DNA of 15,805 bases from an uncultured Collinsella sp. (GCA_900545555.1 UQZI01000049.1:1-15805), one strand, 5' to 3'. Shown: positions 1 to 8,658, numbered from the stretch's first letter. The notes: generated from the sequence alone by a model not told the origin. Numbers and translations are program-made.

Positions 1-10
1 TGCCGGCACA

Positions 11-125
11 AAAGGAACGTCCCCAAGTGCCAAGTGCATCAAGAGTGTCCCCTTTGACCAGTCGTTTAAGAACGTCCCCAATGACTATTAAACGACTAGT
101 CAAACAAGAACGTCCCCAATGACTA
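11..125. repeat. Cluster of short GAACGTCCCC-type repeats
   Basis: The word GGAACGTCCCCAA occurs at 14-26, and a 20-nt unit AAGAACGTCCCCAATGACTA occurs exactly twice, at 68-87 and 106-125. A degenerate relative, AGTGTCCCCTTT, lies at 43-54. GTGCCAAGTG appears at 27-36 and again at 131-140. No reading frame of note crosses the region. Short GGGGACGTTC/GAACGTCCCC words are, from memory, typical of dispersed palindromic repeats near IS200-like (REP-associated tyrosine) transposases in Gram-positive genomes. No transposase is present here, so that link is inference. These may be decayed mobile-element ends or simply local duplications. Confidence 0.6.
60..97. repeat. Inverted repeat, 10-bp arms, around one GAACGTCCCC unit
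   Basis: AGTCGTTTAA (60-69) is perfectly complementary to TTAAACGACT (88-97). The 18-nt loop (70-87) holds one copy of GAACGTCCCCAATGACTA. The arrangement, a stem whose loop carries a repeated word, fits a transposase-recognised hairpin or a REP-like unit. Neither flank has a run of T, so a terminator is unlikely. The role is unknown. Confidence 0.55.
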
Positions 126-141
126 CCAATGTGCCAAGTGT

Positions 142-268
142 TACGCCGATGTTTTGGCACCGACAGCGAAAACCCGCCAGAGTGAGCAAGGTGCCTTGAA
201 ACGAGGCGGCATTGATCTTTTGATCATGCCGCCGAAGTTGAAAGGCAGATTGCCGCTCTGGCGGGTTT
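142..268. repeat. Structured repeat element, copy 1
   Basis: The element begins with ACGCCGATGTTTTGGCA (143-159), identical to the start of copy 2 at 15685. It then folds as nested stems. The outer stem pairs 170-182 (AAACCCGCCAGAG) with 256-268 (CTCTGGCGGGTTT), 13 bp without mismatch. A middle stem pairs TGCCTT (192-197) with AAGGCA (242-247). The inner hairpin pairs GGCGGCAT (205-212) with ATGCCGCC (226-233), has one bulged T at 213, then GATC (214-217) with GATC (222-225) and a TTTT loop. Copy 2 keeps the shape while changing paired bases, which points to selection on structure, probably RNA. The transcribed strand is undetermined. On the minus strand the outer stem ends in GGCGGGTTTT, so it could add to termination after the LCP gene. 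It has no coding potential that I credit. Confidence 0.75.
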
Positions 269-280
269 GCAGCGTCAACT

Positions 281-310
281 GGTTACGCGGGCTGGTAAGC
301 CCGCGTAACC
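281..310 (-). terminator. Strong hairpin immediately after the LCP-gene stop codon
   Basis: GGTTACGCGGGC (281-292) pairs perfectly with GCCCGCGTAACC (299-310), leaving a 6-nt loop. It starts directly next to the TAG stop of the LCP gene at 311-313. On the minus strand the hairpin is followed by AGTTGACG, so there is no U-tract. It may be a transcript-end or 3'-stabilising hairpin rather than a classical intrinsic terminator. The structured repeat lies just beyond it. Confidence 0.6.
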
Positions 311-1546
311 CTAATAATTGGCTTCGTAGCCGTTGCCGTCGCCGGTGGGCTCTTCGTAGTAGTCCGAATCGCTCGAATCGCTTGAGTCATCGGAATCGTC
401 AGAGCTGACCGATGAGGTTGCGGTACCGTTTGCGTAATCGTCAGACGTGTTGTTGTTCAGGTCGCCGATCGTAGAGCTGGAACCGTCGGAAAGACCCATG
501 GTGTTGGGACCCTTGGGATCCTTGCCAGCATCGACGCGCTCCATCATTTCCTTGAGCTCGTCCTCGTAGACAAAGACGTAGCTCACACCGTCGATCATGG
601 TGCTGTCGTCGGCGTACGAGGGCAGGTTGGCCGAGTAGATACCGTCGACATCCATACCGCGCATGGCGTTGACCGTAGCCACGATATCCTGAACGCTCAT
701 ATCGGTTACGAGCATATCGGACAGCGAATTAACCAGGCCAAAGATCTTCGTGGCATCGAAGTTATTGAGAATCTGGTTGGCAAGGGCGCCAAGCACCTGA
801 CGCTGGTGGCGCATGCGCGTGTAATCGCCGTCGGCATAGGTGTAGCGGCAGCGGGCATAGGTAAGGGCGGTGGCACCGTCCATATGCTGCTGGCCAGCGG
901 TAATCTTAATATCCAGGTGCTCGGGGTCGTCAACATCATCGGTTGCGTTAATGTCGATACCGCCAACCGAATCAATCAGCGCCTGCATACCGTCGAAGCT
1001 GACCTCGGCATAGTGGGAAATCTGAACACCGCACAGCTCGTTGACCGCCTCGACCATGGCCTCGGCGCCGCCAACGGTATGGCAGGCGTTGATCTTCATG
1101 GTCTCGCCCTTGTACTCGACCTTGGTGTCGCGCGGAACGGAAATGAGCGTCGCCTGCTTTTGCGTGGGGTCGATGCGTGCCAGGATAATCGAGTCGGCAC
1201 GATACGTATCCTCGCCCGGACGGCCGTCGGTACCAAGGAGCAGCACGTAGAACGGATCCTTTGCCTCATCGGTGTCAACCAGAACCCGACGCAGATTGTC
1301 GGTAATGACATTAGAATCGCCGAGCTTGCCCATAATGGTGGCAAACCACAGGCCGGCAGCGGTAGTGGCACTCAACAGCACGCCAAGCACGACAATGAGC
1401 GCGACGTGACGAATCGTGTGGCTACGACGACGTTGGCGAGCGCGCTCGGAATAGCGAGCCACGTTATCGCGACTGTAGATCTTGGCCTGCGCACCAGTTG
1501 AGGGTCTTCGGGTGGTGGTATCTGCGAGGGGCTTTTTATTAAACAT
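311..1546 (-). CDS. LCP (LytR-CpsA-Psr) family glycopolymer transferase
   Basis: The product (411 residues) is a membrane-anchored LCP-family protein. Such enzymes move lipid-linked glycopolymers (teichoic acid, capsule or similar) onto peptidoglycan outside the membrane. Visible features in order: a basic cytoplasmic N-terminus with RARQRRR; one membrane segment at about 49-70; an LCP catalytic domain at about 98-262 with LLLGTDGRPG, the YRADSI Asp/Arg region, SVPRDT, and the Arg-rich YARCRYTYADGDYTRMRHQR stretch split across about 230-249, whose Arg/Asp residues bind the polyprenyl pyrophosphate; then a tail from about 350 very rich in Asp, Ser and Asn. I chose the ATG at 1546 over the in-frame TTG at 1552 because ACAGG lies at a proper distance upstream. 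It follows murA by 12 nt and is probably cotranscribed. The acceptor polymer cannot be told from sequence. Confidence 0.9.
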   Translation of the reverse strand: MFNKKPLADTTTRRPSTGAQAKIYSRDNVARYSERARQRRRSHTIRHVALIVVLGVLLSATTAAGLWFATIMGKLGDSNVITDNLRRVLVDTDEAKDPFYVLLLGTDGRPGEDTYRADSIILARIDPTQKQATLISVPRDTKVEYKGETMKINACHTVGGAEAMVEAVNELCGVQISHYAEVSFDGMQALIDSVGGIDINATDDVDDPEHLDIKITAGQQHMDGATALTYARCRYTYADGDYTRMRHQRQVLGALANQILNNFDATKIFGLVNSLSDMLVTDMSVQDIVATVNAMRGMDVDGIYSANLPSYADDSTMIDGVSYVFVYEDELKEMMERVDAGKDPKGPNTMGLSDGSSSTIGDLNNNTSDDYANGTATSSVSSDDSDDSSDSSDSDYYEEPTGDGNGYEANY

Positions 1547-1558
1547 AGGCAACCTGTA

Positions 1559-2842
1559 TTAGTAGATGACGGGATCGGGGACGGTAGCATGCTCGACATG
1601 CGCGCCGAGCGCCTGCAGCTTTTCGACAAACTGCTCGTAGCCGCGCTTGATGTGATGGATAGCCGAAACCTCGGTCGTCCCGTCGGCGATCAAGCCCGCT
1701 ACGACGAGGGCCGCTCCGCCGCGCAGATCGGGCGAGGTAACCTGTGCACCCGAGAAGCCCTTGACGCCATGAATCATGGCATGATGGCTCTCGATACGAA
1801 TGTCGGCACCCATGCGCACCAGCTCAGAGGCAAACATAAAGCGATTCTCGAAGATGTTCTCGGTAATAACGGAACTGCCGTCGGCAAGGGCGGAGAGCAC
1901 CATAATCTGCGCCTGCATGTCGGTCGGGAAACCGGGGAACGGAAGCGTCTGGATGTCGACCGGCTTGATACGCTCGGCACGGTTCACATGGACGCCATCC
2001 TCGACGCGCTCGCAGTCGATACCCATGAGCTCCATCTTCTTGAGCACCATGCCCAAATGAATGGGGCAAAAGCCCGTGACATCGACACCGCGATCGTCGG
2101 CCATCAACGCACCGGCAACGATAAAGGTACCGGCCTCGATGCGGTCGCCTACTACGCGATGGGTAACAGGATGGAGCTCTTCCACGCCTTCGATAGTCAC
2201 GACGGGCGTGCCGGCGCCAACAATCTTGGCGCCCATCTCGTTGAGCATGTTGGCGAGATCGACGATCTCGGGCTCGCGGGCGGCATTGTCGATAACCGTG
2301 GTACCCTGTGCGCGCACAGAGGCCATAATGAGGTTCTCGGTCGCACCGACACTGGCAAACTCGAGCGTGACGGTGGTACCGCGCAGACCTTGGGGCGCAT
2401 TAGCGTTGATGTAACCGTGGGCGGTATCGAACTCAACGCCCAGGGCCTCAAGACCAAGAATGTGCATATCGATCTTGCGAGCACCCAGGTTGCAGCCGCC
2501 CGGCATGGCGATCTTGGCGCGATGGAAGCGGCCCAGCAGGGGTCCCATGACGGCGGTGGAAGCACGCATCTTAGCGACGAGCTCGTAGGGGGCCTCCCAA
2601 GAATCGACCTGAGAGGTATCAATCTCGAGCGTGTGCTCGTCGAGAACATCGATCGTAGCGCCCATGCCCTTGAGCACCTTGCCCATCACGTGAACATCGG
2701 AAATATCGGGCACGTTCTGCAGCGTCGTCTTGCCCGGCGCCAGAAGCGTTGCCGCCATGAGTTTGAGCGCGGAGTTCTTGGCACCCGAGACGGGCACGGA
2801 GCCTCCGATGGCGTGGCCACCCTCAACGCGGATAATATCCAA
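1559..2842 (-). CDS. murA: UDP-N-acetylglucosamine 1-carboxyvinyltransferase MurA
   Basis: MurA transfers enolpyruvate from phosphoenolpyruvate to UDP-GlcNAc, the first committed step of peptidoglycan synthesis in the cytoplasm. The 427-residue length is normal. Visible signatures: SGAKNSAL with Lys22/Asn23 near the N-terminus; Arg93 in KMRAS; the active-site loop PGGCNLGARKIDMH with the catalytic Cys117, so the enzyme is predicted to be fosfomycin-sensitive rather than the Cys-to-Asp form; and PFPGFPTDMQAQ and ENIFENRFM in the C-terminal half. The start codon is TTG (2840-2842) preceded by AAAGGG with 6-nt spacing. No other start in this frame has as good a site. An intrinsic terminator ends about 13 nt upstream of the start, so expression needs read-through or a promoter I do not see. 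The LCP gene follows closely. Confidence 0.96.
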   Translation of the reverse strand: MDIIRVEGGHAIGGSVPVSGAKNSALKLMAATLLAPGKTTLQNVPDISDVHVMGKVLKGMGATIDVLDEHTLEIDTSQVDSWEAPYELVAKMRASTAVMGPLLGRFHRAKIAMPGGCNLGARKIDMHILGLEALGVEFDTAHGYINANAPQGLRGTTVTLEFASVGATENLIMASVRAQGTTVIDNAAREPEIVDLANMLNEMGAKIVGAGTPVVTIEGVEELHPVTHRVVGDRIEAGTFIVAGALMADDRGVDVTGFCPIHLGMVLKKMELMGIDCERVEDGVHVNRAERIKPVDIQTLPFPGFPTDMQAQIMVLSALADGSSVITENIFENRFMFASELVRMGADIRIESHHAMIHGVKGFSGAQVTSPDLRGGAALVVAGLIADGTTEVSAIHHIKRGYEQFVEKLQALGAHVEHATVPDPVIY

Positions 2843-2855
2843 GGTCTACCCTTTC

Positions 2856-2894
2856 AAAAAGCATGCCCGGGGTGGCTGGGCCATCCCGGGCATG
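2856..2894 (-). terminator. Intrinsic terminator of the ATP synthase operon
   Basis: On the minus strand a GC-rich stem, CATGCCCGGG...CCCGGGCATG (plus positions 2862-2876 with 2880-2894, about 15 bp, one G-T wobble, 3-nt loop), is followed at once by five U residues (2856-2860). It lies 36 nt after the atpC stop. The murA ribosome binding site AAAGGG and TTG start come immediately after the U-tract. This suggests partial termination that lowers murA expression relative to atp, or conditional read-through. Confidence 0.85.
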
Positions 2895-2930
2895 ATGTGT
2901 TCGCAAATGGTCGAACGCTAAATCGTTTGA

Positions 2931-3323
2931 CTATTGGGCAAGCTTGAGCTTACACCATGCGATTTCATTATAGAGGTAGGCGCGGCGTGCATCATCCTCC
3001 GACAAATTACCCAGCTTCTCTTCAAAACCTTGAATATCAGCTTTAAGCTTGTCGGCATCGACGGTCGCCAAATCGCAAGCGCGCTCGGCGAGAACGGTCA
3101 CGACATCGTCCGCAACCTGGGCATAGCCGCCGGCCACGGCAAACGTGTGGTCGACAGTGCCCATGGCCTTATCGGAAACGCGAACGTAACCGCGGTCGAT
3201 CGTGCAGATCTCGCTGGAGTGAGCAGGCAGAACGCCAAACTCGCCATCCGTGGACGGAATCGACACAAACGCAGCGTCGCCCTCATAGGCGCAGCTCACG
3301 GGGCACACGATGCGGATACGCAT
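2931..3323 (-). CDS. atpC: ATP synthase F1 epsilon subunit
   Basis: Epsilon sits on the rotor stalk, contacts gamma and the c-ring, and can inhibit ATP hydrolysis. The 130-residue product has the N-terminal beta-sandwich pattern at about 1-85 (PSTDGEFGVLPAHSS, FAVAGGYAQVADDVVTVLAE) and a C-terminal helical hairpin from about 88, with a DARRAYLYNEIAWCKLKLA end. The start ATG lies 3 nt after the atpD stop, so translation is probably coupled. It is the last atp gene; the operon terminator follows 36 nt downstream. Several Cys residues (near 7, 11, 40, 83 and 124) are more than is usual for this subunit, but nothing else is odd. Confidence 0.95.
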   Translation of the reverse strand: MRIRIVCPVSCAYEGDAAFVSIPSTDGEFGVLPAHSSEICTIDRGYVRVSDKAMGTVDHTFAVAGGYAQVADDVVTVLAERACDLATVDADKLKADIQGFEEKLGNLSEDDARRAYLYNEIAWCKLKLAQ

Positions 3324-3326
3324 AAC

Positions 3327-4780
<1,454 letters not shown>

Positions 4781-4781
<1 letters not shown>

Positions 4782-5689
4782 TACTGTTCCTCCAATGCTG
4801 AGGCTCCGCCGACGATCTCGTTAATCTCGGTCGTGATCGAAGCCTGGCGCACGCGACTATACGTGCGGGTAAGGGTCGAGATGATCGCGGTGGCGTTTTC
4901 CGTCGCGGAGTGCATGGCCTTGCGGCGTGCACCCTGCTCGGCAGCCGCCGAATCGATCAGGGCCTGGTAGATGACCGTCAGGATATAAGACGGCACAAGC
5001 TTGCCGAGAACATGCTCGGGAGAGGGCACGAACTCGAACGTGGACGAGATGCGCTTAGGGGCGTCGGTCTCGTTCTTACGCGGACCGTGGGCCATAGCGA
5101 TCATCTCGGGGTCGAGCGGCAACAGATGCTCGACGCGAAGCTCCTGATCCACGCGGTTCTTGGCGTGGTGGTAGACAAGCTCGACACGGTCAAGCTCACC
5201 GGCACGATACGCATCGCAGATATGAGAGGAGATCATGCGGGCCTGATTGAAATCGGGCTCAGAGGAGTTGCCCTCAAAGTGCATGACGACGTTTGCGCGG
5301 TCACGGAAATACGTGGCCGGCTTACGCCCGCACGCGATGATCTCGCACTCGATGCCGTCGTTCGCCCAAGAAGCGGCGAGCTTTTCGGCCGTGCGCTCCA
5401 CCGTCGTATTGAAACCGCCGGCAAGGCCGCGGTCCGAGGCAATAACGACAATCAGGCCATGCTTGACGCTCTCATGCTTCTGCAGCATGGGATCGGTGCC
5501 CGAACAGGAGGCGTCGCCGGCGACCGTCAACATGACGTCGGTCAGCGCCTCCTTATAGGGCTCGGCCTGCTTGGAGCGATCGAGGGCACGACGGATCTTG
5601 GCCGTAGAGACCATCTCCATCGTGCGCGTGATCTGCTTGGTCGTGGTAACCGAGGAGATTCGCTTCTTAATGTCGCGAAGGTTGGCCAT
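4781..5689 (-). CDS. atpG: ATP synthase F1 gamma subunit
   Basis: Gamma is the central rotating shaft linking the c-ring to the catalytic head. The 302-residue product shows the N-terminal coiled-coil start ANLRDIKKRISSVTTTKQIT with TMEMVSTAKI next to it, a central Rossmann-like part (VVIASDRGLAGGFN at about 81-94), and the C-terminal helix ending TRTYSRVRQASITTEINEIV. The usual length is about 285-300. The start ATG lies 5 nt after the atpA stop; its Shine-Dalgarno AGAGGAG is inside the end of atpA. Its stop overlaps the atpD start by 1 nt. No oddities seen. Confidence 0.97.
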
Positions 5690-5694
5690 GGGGC

Positions 5695-7293
5695 TTAGTT
5701 CTCCTCTGATCCAGAAACATCCGAATGATGCTTGGCCATGAACTGCTGCTTGAAGTCGCCGATGACGCGCAAGAGCTCAGCCTTGGTGTCATCATCGATC
5801 TTCTTGGCGCGAACCTTGTCGAGCAGCGAACCAAAGCCATTGTCCATGTACTCGATGAGCTCGGCACGGAAGGGCAGCACGTCGGCGATCTCCAGGTCAT
5901 CCAGGAAGCCCTCGTTGCCAGCGAACAGCGTAACGATCTGCTCGCCAACCTCAAACGGCTTGTAACGCGGCTGCTTCAGGAGCTCGGTCATGCGAGCACC
6001 ATGGGTCAGCTGCTTCTGAGTAGCCTCGTCGAGGTCGGAGCCGAACTGCGTAAAGCCAGCGAGCTCCTGGTACGAAGCGAGGTCCAGGCGAAGGTTGCCG
6101 GCAACCTGCTTCATAGCCTTGGTCTGCGCATCGCCACCGACGCGGGACACGGAGATGCCCACGTCGACTGCCGGGCGCTGACCCTGGAAGAAGAGCTCGG
6201 ACTGCAGGTAGATCTGACCATCGGTAATGGAAATGACGTTGGTCGGAATGTAGGCCGAGACGTCGCCGTCCTGGGTCTCGATGATCGGCAGTGCCGTCAT
6301 GGAGCCGTAACCGTTCTTCTTGGACATCTTGACGGCACGCTCGAGCAGACGAGAGTGCAGGTAGAAGATGTCGCCAGGATAGGCCTCGCGTCCGGGCGGA
6401 CGATGCAGCGTCAGCGACATCTGACGGTAGGCCACAGCCTGCTTGGACAGGTCGTCGTAGATGACGAGCACGTGGCCGCCGGGGTTGGTCTCGCTGGCGG
6501 GCTTGCCGTCCTCGCCGTTGTACATGAAGAACTCGCCGATAGCGGCACCGGCCATAGGCGCGATGTACTGCATAGGGGCGGAATCGGCAGCGGTGGCCGA
6601 AACGATGATGGTGTAGTCGAGCGCACCGTGCTGAGCGAGGGTCTCGCGGATGTTGGCAACCGTGGAGGCCTTCTGGCCGATGGCGACATAGATGCAGACC
6701 ATGCCCTTGCCGCGCTGGTTGAGGATAGCGTCGATGGCGATGGCGGTCTTACCGGTCTTACGGTCGCCGATGATGAGCTCACGCTGACCGCGGCCAATAG
6801 GCACCATGGAGTCGATAGCGAGCAGACCGGTCTGAACCGGCTCGCACACCGGGGTACGATCGATGACGCCGGGAGCCTTGAACTCGATGGGGCGACGGTG
6901 CGTGGCGACGATGTCGCCCAGGCCGTCGATGGGCTGGCCGAGCGGATTGACGACGCGGCCGAGCATGGCACGGCTCACGGGGATATCCATAATGCGGCCA
7001 GTGGTGCGGCACTCGTCGCCTTCCTTGATGGAGTCGACGGCACCGAACAGAACGGCGCCGACCTCGTCACGGTCAAGGTTCTGGGCAAGGCCGAAGACGG
7101 TCTCACCGGTATCGGAGCTCTTGAACTCCAGAAGCTCGCCTGCCATGGCGCTCTTGAGGCCGGAGACGCGCGCGATGCCGTCGCCTACCTCGTCGACCGT
7201 TGAAACCTCATGCGTATCGACCGTCGCGGAGAGGCTCGTGAGCTGCTCCTGCAGTTTCTTGGCGATATCCTGGGCATTGAGGGTTTCGGACAT
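5695..7293 (-). CDS. atpA: ATP synthase F1 alpha subunit
   Basis: Alpha carries the non-catalytic nucleotide sites of F1 and supplies the arginine finger to beta. The 532-residue sequence has the N-terminal delta-binding helix, the beta-barrel with DGIARVSGL, the P-loop GDRKTGKT (176-183), a region rich in GREAYPGDIFYLHSRLLERA, and the VGISVSRVGGDAQ segment with the arginine finger. Most bacteria have Gln at the fourth P-loop position (GDRQTGKT); the Lys here matches what I recall from mycobacterial alpha subunits and supports an actinobacterial host. The ATG overlaps the atpH stop by 1 nt (TAATG), and GGAGG lies within the atpH end. The acidic C-terminal tail (SGSEEN) is unremarkable. Confidence 0.98.
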   Translation of the reverse strand: MSETLNAQDIAKKLQEQLTSLSATVDTHEVSTVDEVGDGIARVSGLKSAMAGELLEFKSSDTGETVFGLAQNLDRDEVGAVLFGAVDSIKEGDECRTTGRIMDIPVSRAMLGRVVNPLGQPIDGLGDIVATHRRPIEFKAPGVIDRTPVCEPVQTGLLAIDSMVPIGRGQRELIIGDRKTGKTAIAIDAILNQRGKGMVCIYVAIGQKASTVANIRETLAQHGALDYTIIVSATAADSAPMQYIAPMAGAAIGEFFMYNGEDGKPASETNPGGHVLVIYDDLSKQAVAYRQMSLTLHRPPGREAYPGDIFYLHSRLLERAVKMSKKNGYGSMTALPIIETQDGDVSAYIPTNVISITDGQIYLQSELFFQGQRPAVDVGISVSRVGGDAQTKAMKQVAGNLRLDLASYQELAGFTQFGSDLDEATQKQLTHGARMTELLKQPRYKPFEVGEQIVTLFAGNEGFLDDLEIADVLPFRAELIEYMDNGFGSLLDKVRAKKIDDDTKAELLRVIGDFKQQFMAKHHSDVSGSEEN

Positions 7294-7769
7294 TAGGCTT
7301 CACCTCCGTACGAATTAGCAGAGTTTGCGAGGGTCTCCTGCGCGATGCGCAGCTGCGTCTTGACGGAAATGTCACGACGCTCGCCGCGGGCCTCGAGCAC
7401 CAGGCCGCCCACGATAGACGGGTCGACCTGCTCGATAAGGAATACCTTGCGGCCGAAGTCCTGCTCGCATTTCTTAGTGATGGTTTGACGCAGCTCGTCG
7501 TCGAGCGGGATCGCCGTGGTGACGGTCACGCCCACTACATCCTCGTCTTCCTCGGCAACATACTTAAAGGCAGCTGCCACCTTGGGAAGAAGGTCGAGCT
7601 GGTCGCGCTTGGACATGGTGTCGAGCACGGCGATGATCTCGGGGCTGGCGCTAGCCAGGCGCTCGATCATCTCGAGGTCCTCGAACACATGGTTCTCGGC
7701 CTTAGCGGCTTCCAAAAGGGAGCGCGCGTAGGTCTCGAGCACCTTGTCCTGATAGCGGCTAGTCGGCAT
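7293..7769 (-). CDS. atpH: ATP synthase F1 delta subunit
   Basis: Delta caps the F1 head and ties it to the peripheral stalk (b subunits). The product is 158 residues, somewhat shorter than the common 175-180. It shows YARSLLEAAKAE near the N-terminus in the helical domain and the C-terminal signature DPSIVGGLVLEARGERRDIS (about 114-133). The start ATG lies inside the end of atpF, an 11-nt overlap, and the stop overlaps the atpA start by 1 nt. It is therefore locked into the operon at both ends. The identification rests on the C-terminal motif and on position between b and alpha. Confidence 0.95.
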   Translation of the reverse strand: MPTSRYQDKVLETYARSLLEAAKAENHVFEDLEMIERLASASPEIIAVLDTMSKRDQLDLLPKVAAAFKYVAEEDEDVVGVTVTTAIPLDDELRQTITKKCEQDFGRKVFLIEQVDPSIVGGLVLEARGERRDISVKTQLRIAQETLANSANSYGGEA

Positions 7770-8361
7770 TCAGGCTACCTGCTTCCTGGATGTAGCGCTC
7801 GATGAGCTTCTTCTGCTCGGCCTCGTCGTCGAGTGCCTCGCCCACGATCTTGGTGGCGACGGCAACGGACAGGTCGGCGATGGAACTCGCGGCACCGGCG
7901 TAGATGGACTTGCGCTCGTCCTCGACGGTCGTGTGGGCCTTGGCGATGATCTCCTCGGCCTCCTTGTGAGCAGCCTCGATGATACGGGCGCGCTCGGACT
8001 CGGCGTCCTTACGGGCCTCGAGAACGATGTCGGCAGCCTGACGACGGGCGTCGGTGACGATCGAGTCGGACTCAGCGCGCTTGGCGATAGCCTCCTGCTT
8101 GGTCTTCTCGGCCTCGTCGAGGCTCTCCTCGATCTTCTTGCCGCGCTCCTCCATGGTTTTCATGATGCCCGGCAGGGCGACCTTGGCCAGCACGATCCAG
8201 ATGATCAGGAAGGCGATAAGCGCCGGGATGAACTCCGCCATCTTAGGGATGAGGATGTCCGCACCGGCAGCGCCGTCCTCGGCGAACGCGGAAACCGGCA
8301 TGAGCAGCGCGGCCGCGGACGCGGAGAGTGCGATCGCGCTCTTCTGGGATGAAAGATTCAT
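7759..8361 (-). CDS. atpF: ATP synthase Fo b subunit
   Basis: The b subunit forms the peripheral stalk: one membrane helix and a long cytoplasmic coiled coil. The 200-residue product has a membrane segment at about 43-60 (EFIPALIAFLIIWIVLA) and then a charged heptad-like helix with many Glu, Lys and Ala to about 160. Upstream of the membrane helix lies an extra hydrophobic stretch, ALSASAAALLMPVSAFAED (about 11-29), that looks like a cleavable signal peptide with an AFA-E site. Such N-terminal extensions also occur in other Gram-positive b subunits. ATG at 8361 has GGAG 8 nt upstream, and the gene starts 15 nt after the atpE stop. Confidence 0.95.
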   Translation of the reverse strand: MNLSSQKSAIALSASAAALLMPVSAFAEDGAAGADILIPKMAEFIPALIAFLIIWIVLAKVALPGIMKTMEERGKKIEESLDEAEKTKQEAIAKRAESDSIVTDARRQAADIVLEARKDAESERARIIEAAHKEAEEIIAKAHTTVEDERKSIYAGAASSIADLSVAVATKIVGEALDDEAEQKKLIERYIQEAGSLNAD

Positions 8362-8376
8362 ACTTGACGCTCCGTG

Positions 8377-8571
8377 CTATTTAACGATCAGCGCGACAAC
8401 GAAGCCGATCAGAGCCAGAGCCTCGCCGAAGGCGGAGCCCATGATGAAGACGGTGAACACGCGGCCCTGGACCTCAGGCTGACGGGCCATAGCACCCGTA
8501 GCACCCAGAGCAGACAGGCCGATAGCAAGACCAGCGCCGATAACACCGAGACCGTAACCGATAACTCCCAC
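8377..8571 (-). CDS. atpE: ATP synthase Fo c subunit (proteolipid)
   Basis: The c subunit forms the ion-driven rotor ring. The 64-residue product is a two-helix hairpin: helix 1 glycine-rich (YGLGVIGAGLAIGLSALGA), polar loop ARQPE (29-33), helix 2 with the ion-binding Glu50 in FGEALALIG. The Na+-type ligands are missing: the helix-1 position that is Gln in Na+ rings is Ile here, and Glu is followed by Ala-Leu rather than Ser/Thr. Proton coupling is therefore inferred. The start is GTG with a strong AGGAGG 4 nt upstream; an in-frame TAA lies 24 nt upstream, so no longer form is possible. At 64 residues it is shorter than the usual 70-85. Confidence 0.96.
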   Translation of the reverse strand: MGVIGYGLGVIGAGLAIGLSALGATGAMARQPEVQGRVFTVFIMGSAFGEALALIGFVVALIVK

Positions 8572-8622
8572 GATTCCTCCTTTGTCGTGCGTGTCTTATT
8601 TCACGCAGGATAACCTTTTTAT

Positions 8623-8658
8623 AACTGCCGGGCTCCATGGGTACGGGCACCGGCGGTT
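8623..8658 (-). promoter_or_regulatory. Intercistronic hairpin between atpB and atpE
   Basis: Between the atpB stop and the atpE start lie about 124 nt, the only real gap in the operon. Within it AACTGCCGG (8623-8631) pairs with CCGGCGGTT (8650-8658), 9 bp with one wobble or mismatch depending on strand, around an 18-nt loop. On the minus strand it is followed by ATAAAAAGG. It may protect or process the mRNA upstream of the c-subunit cistron, whose product is needed in many copies per enzyme. The role is inferred. Confidence 0.5.

Noticed and set aside
154..408. An 84-codon plus-strand frame over the structured repeat
   Set aside because: It runs through the repeat's stems and into the antisense of the LCP gene. 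The structure explains the sequence better than a protein does.
1589..2947. A 452-codon plus-strand open frame opposite murA
   Set aside because: Antisense shadow of murA; composition is atypical and no ribosome site or family is recognised.
5725..7203. A 492-codon plus-strand open frame opposite atpA
   Set aside because: Same reason: antisense to a highly conserved gene with codon bias that removes stops. No motif is seen.
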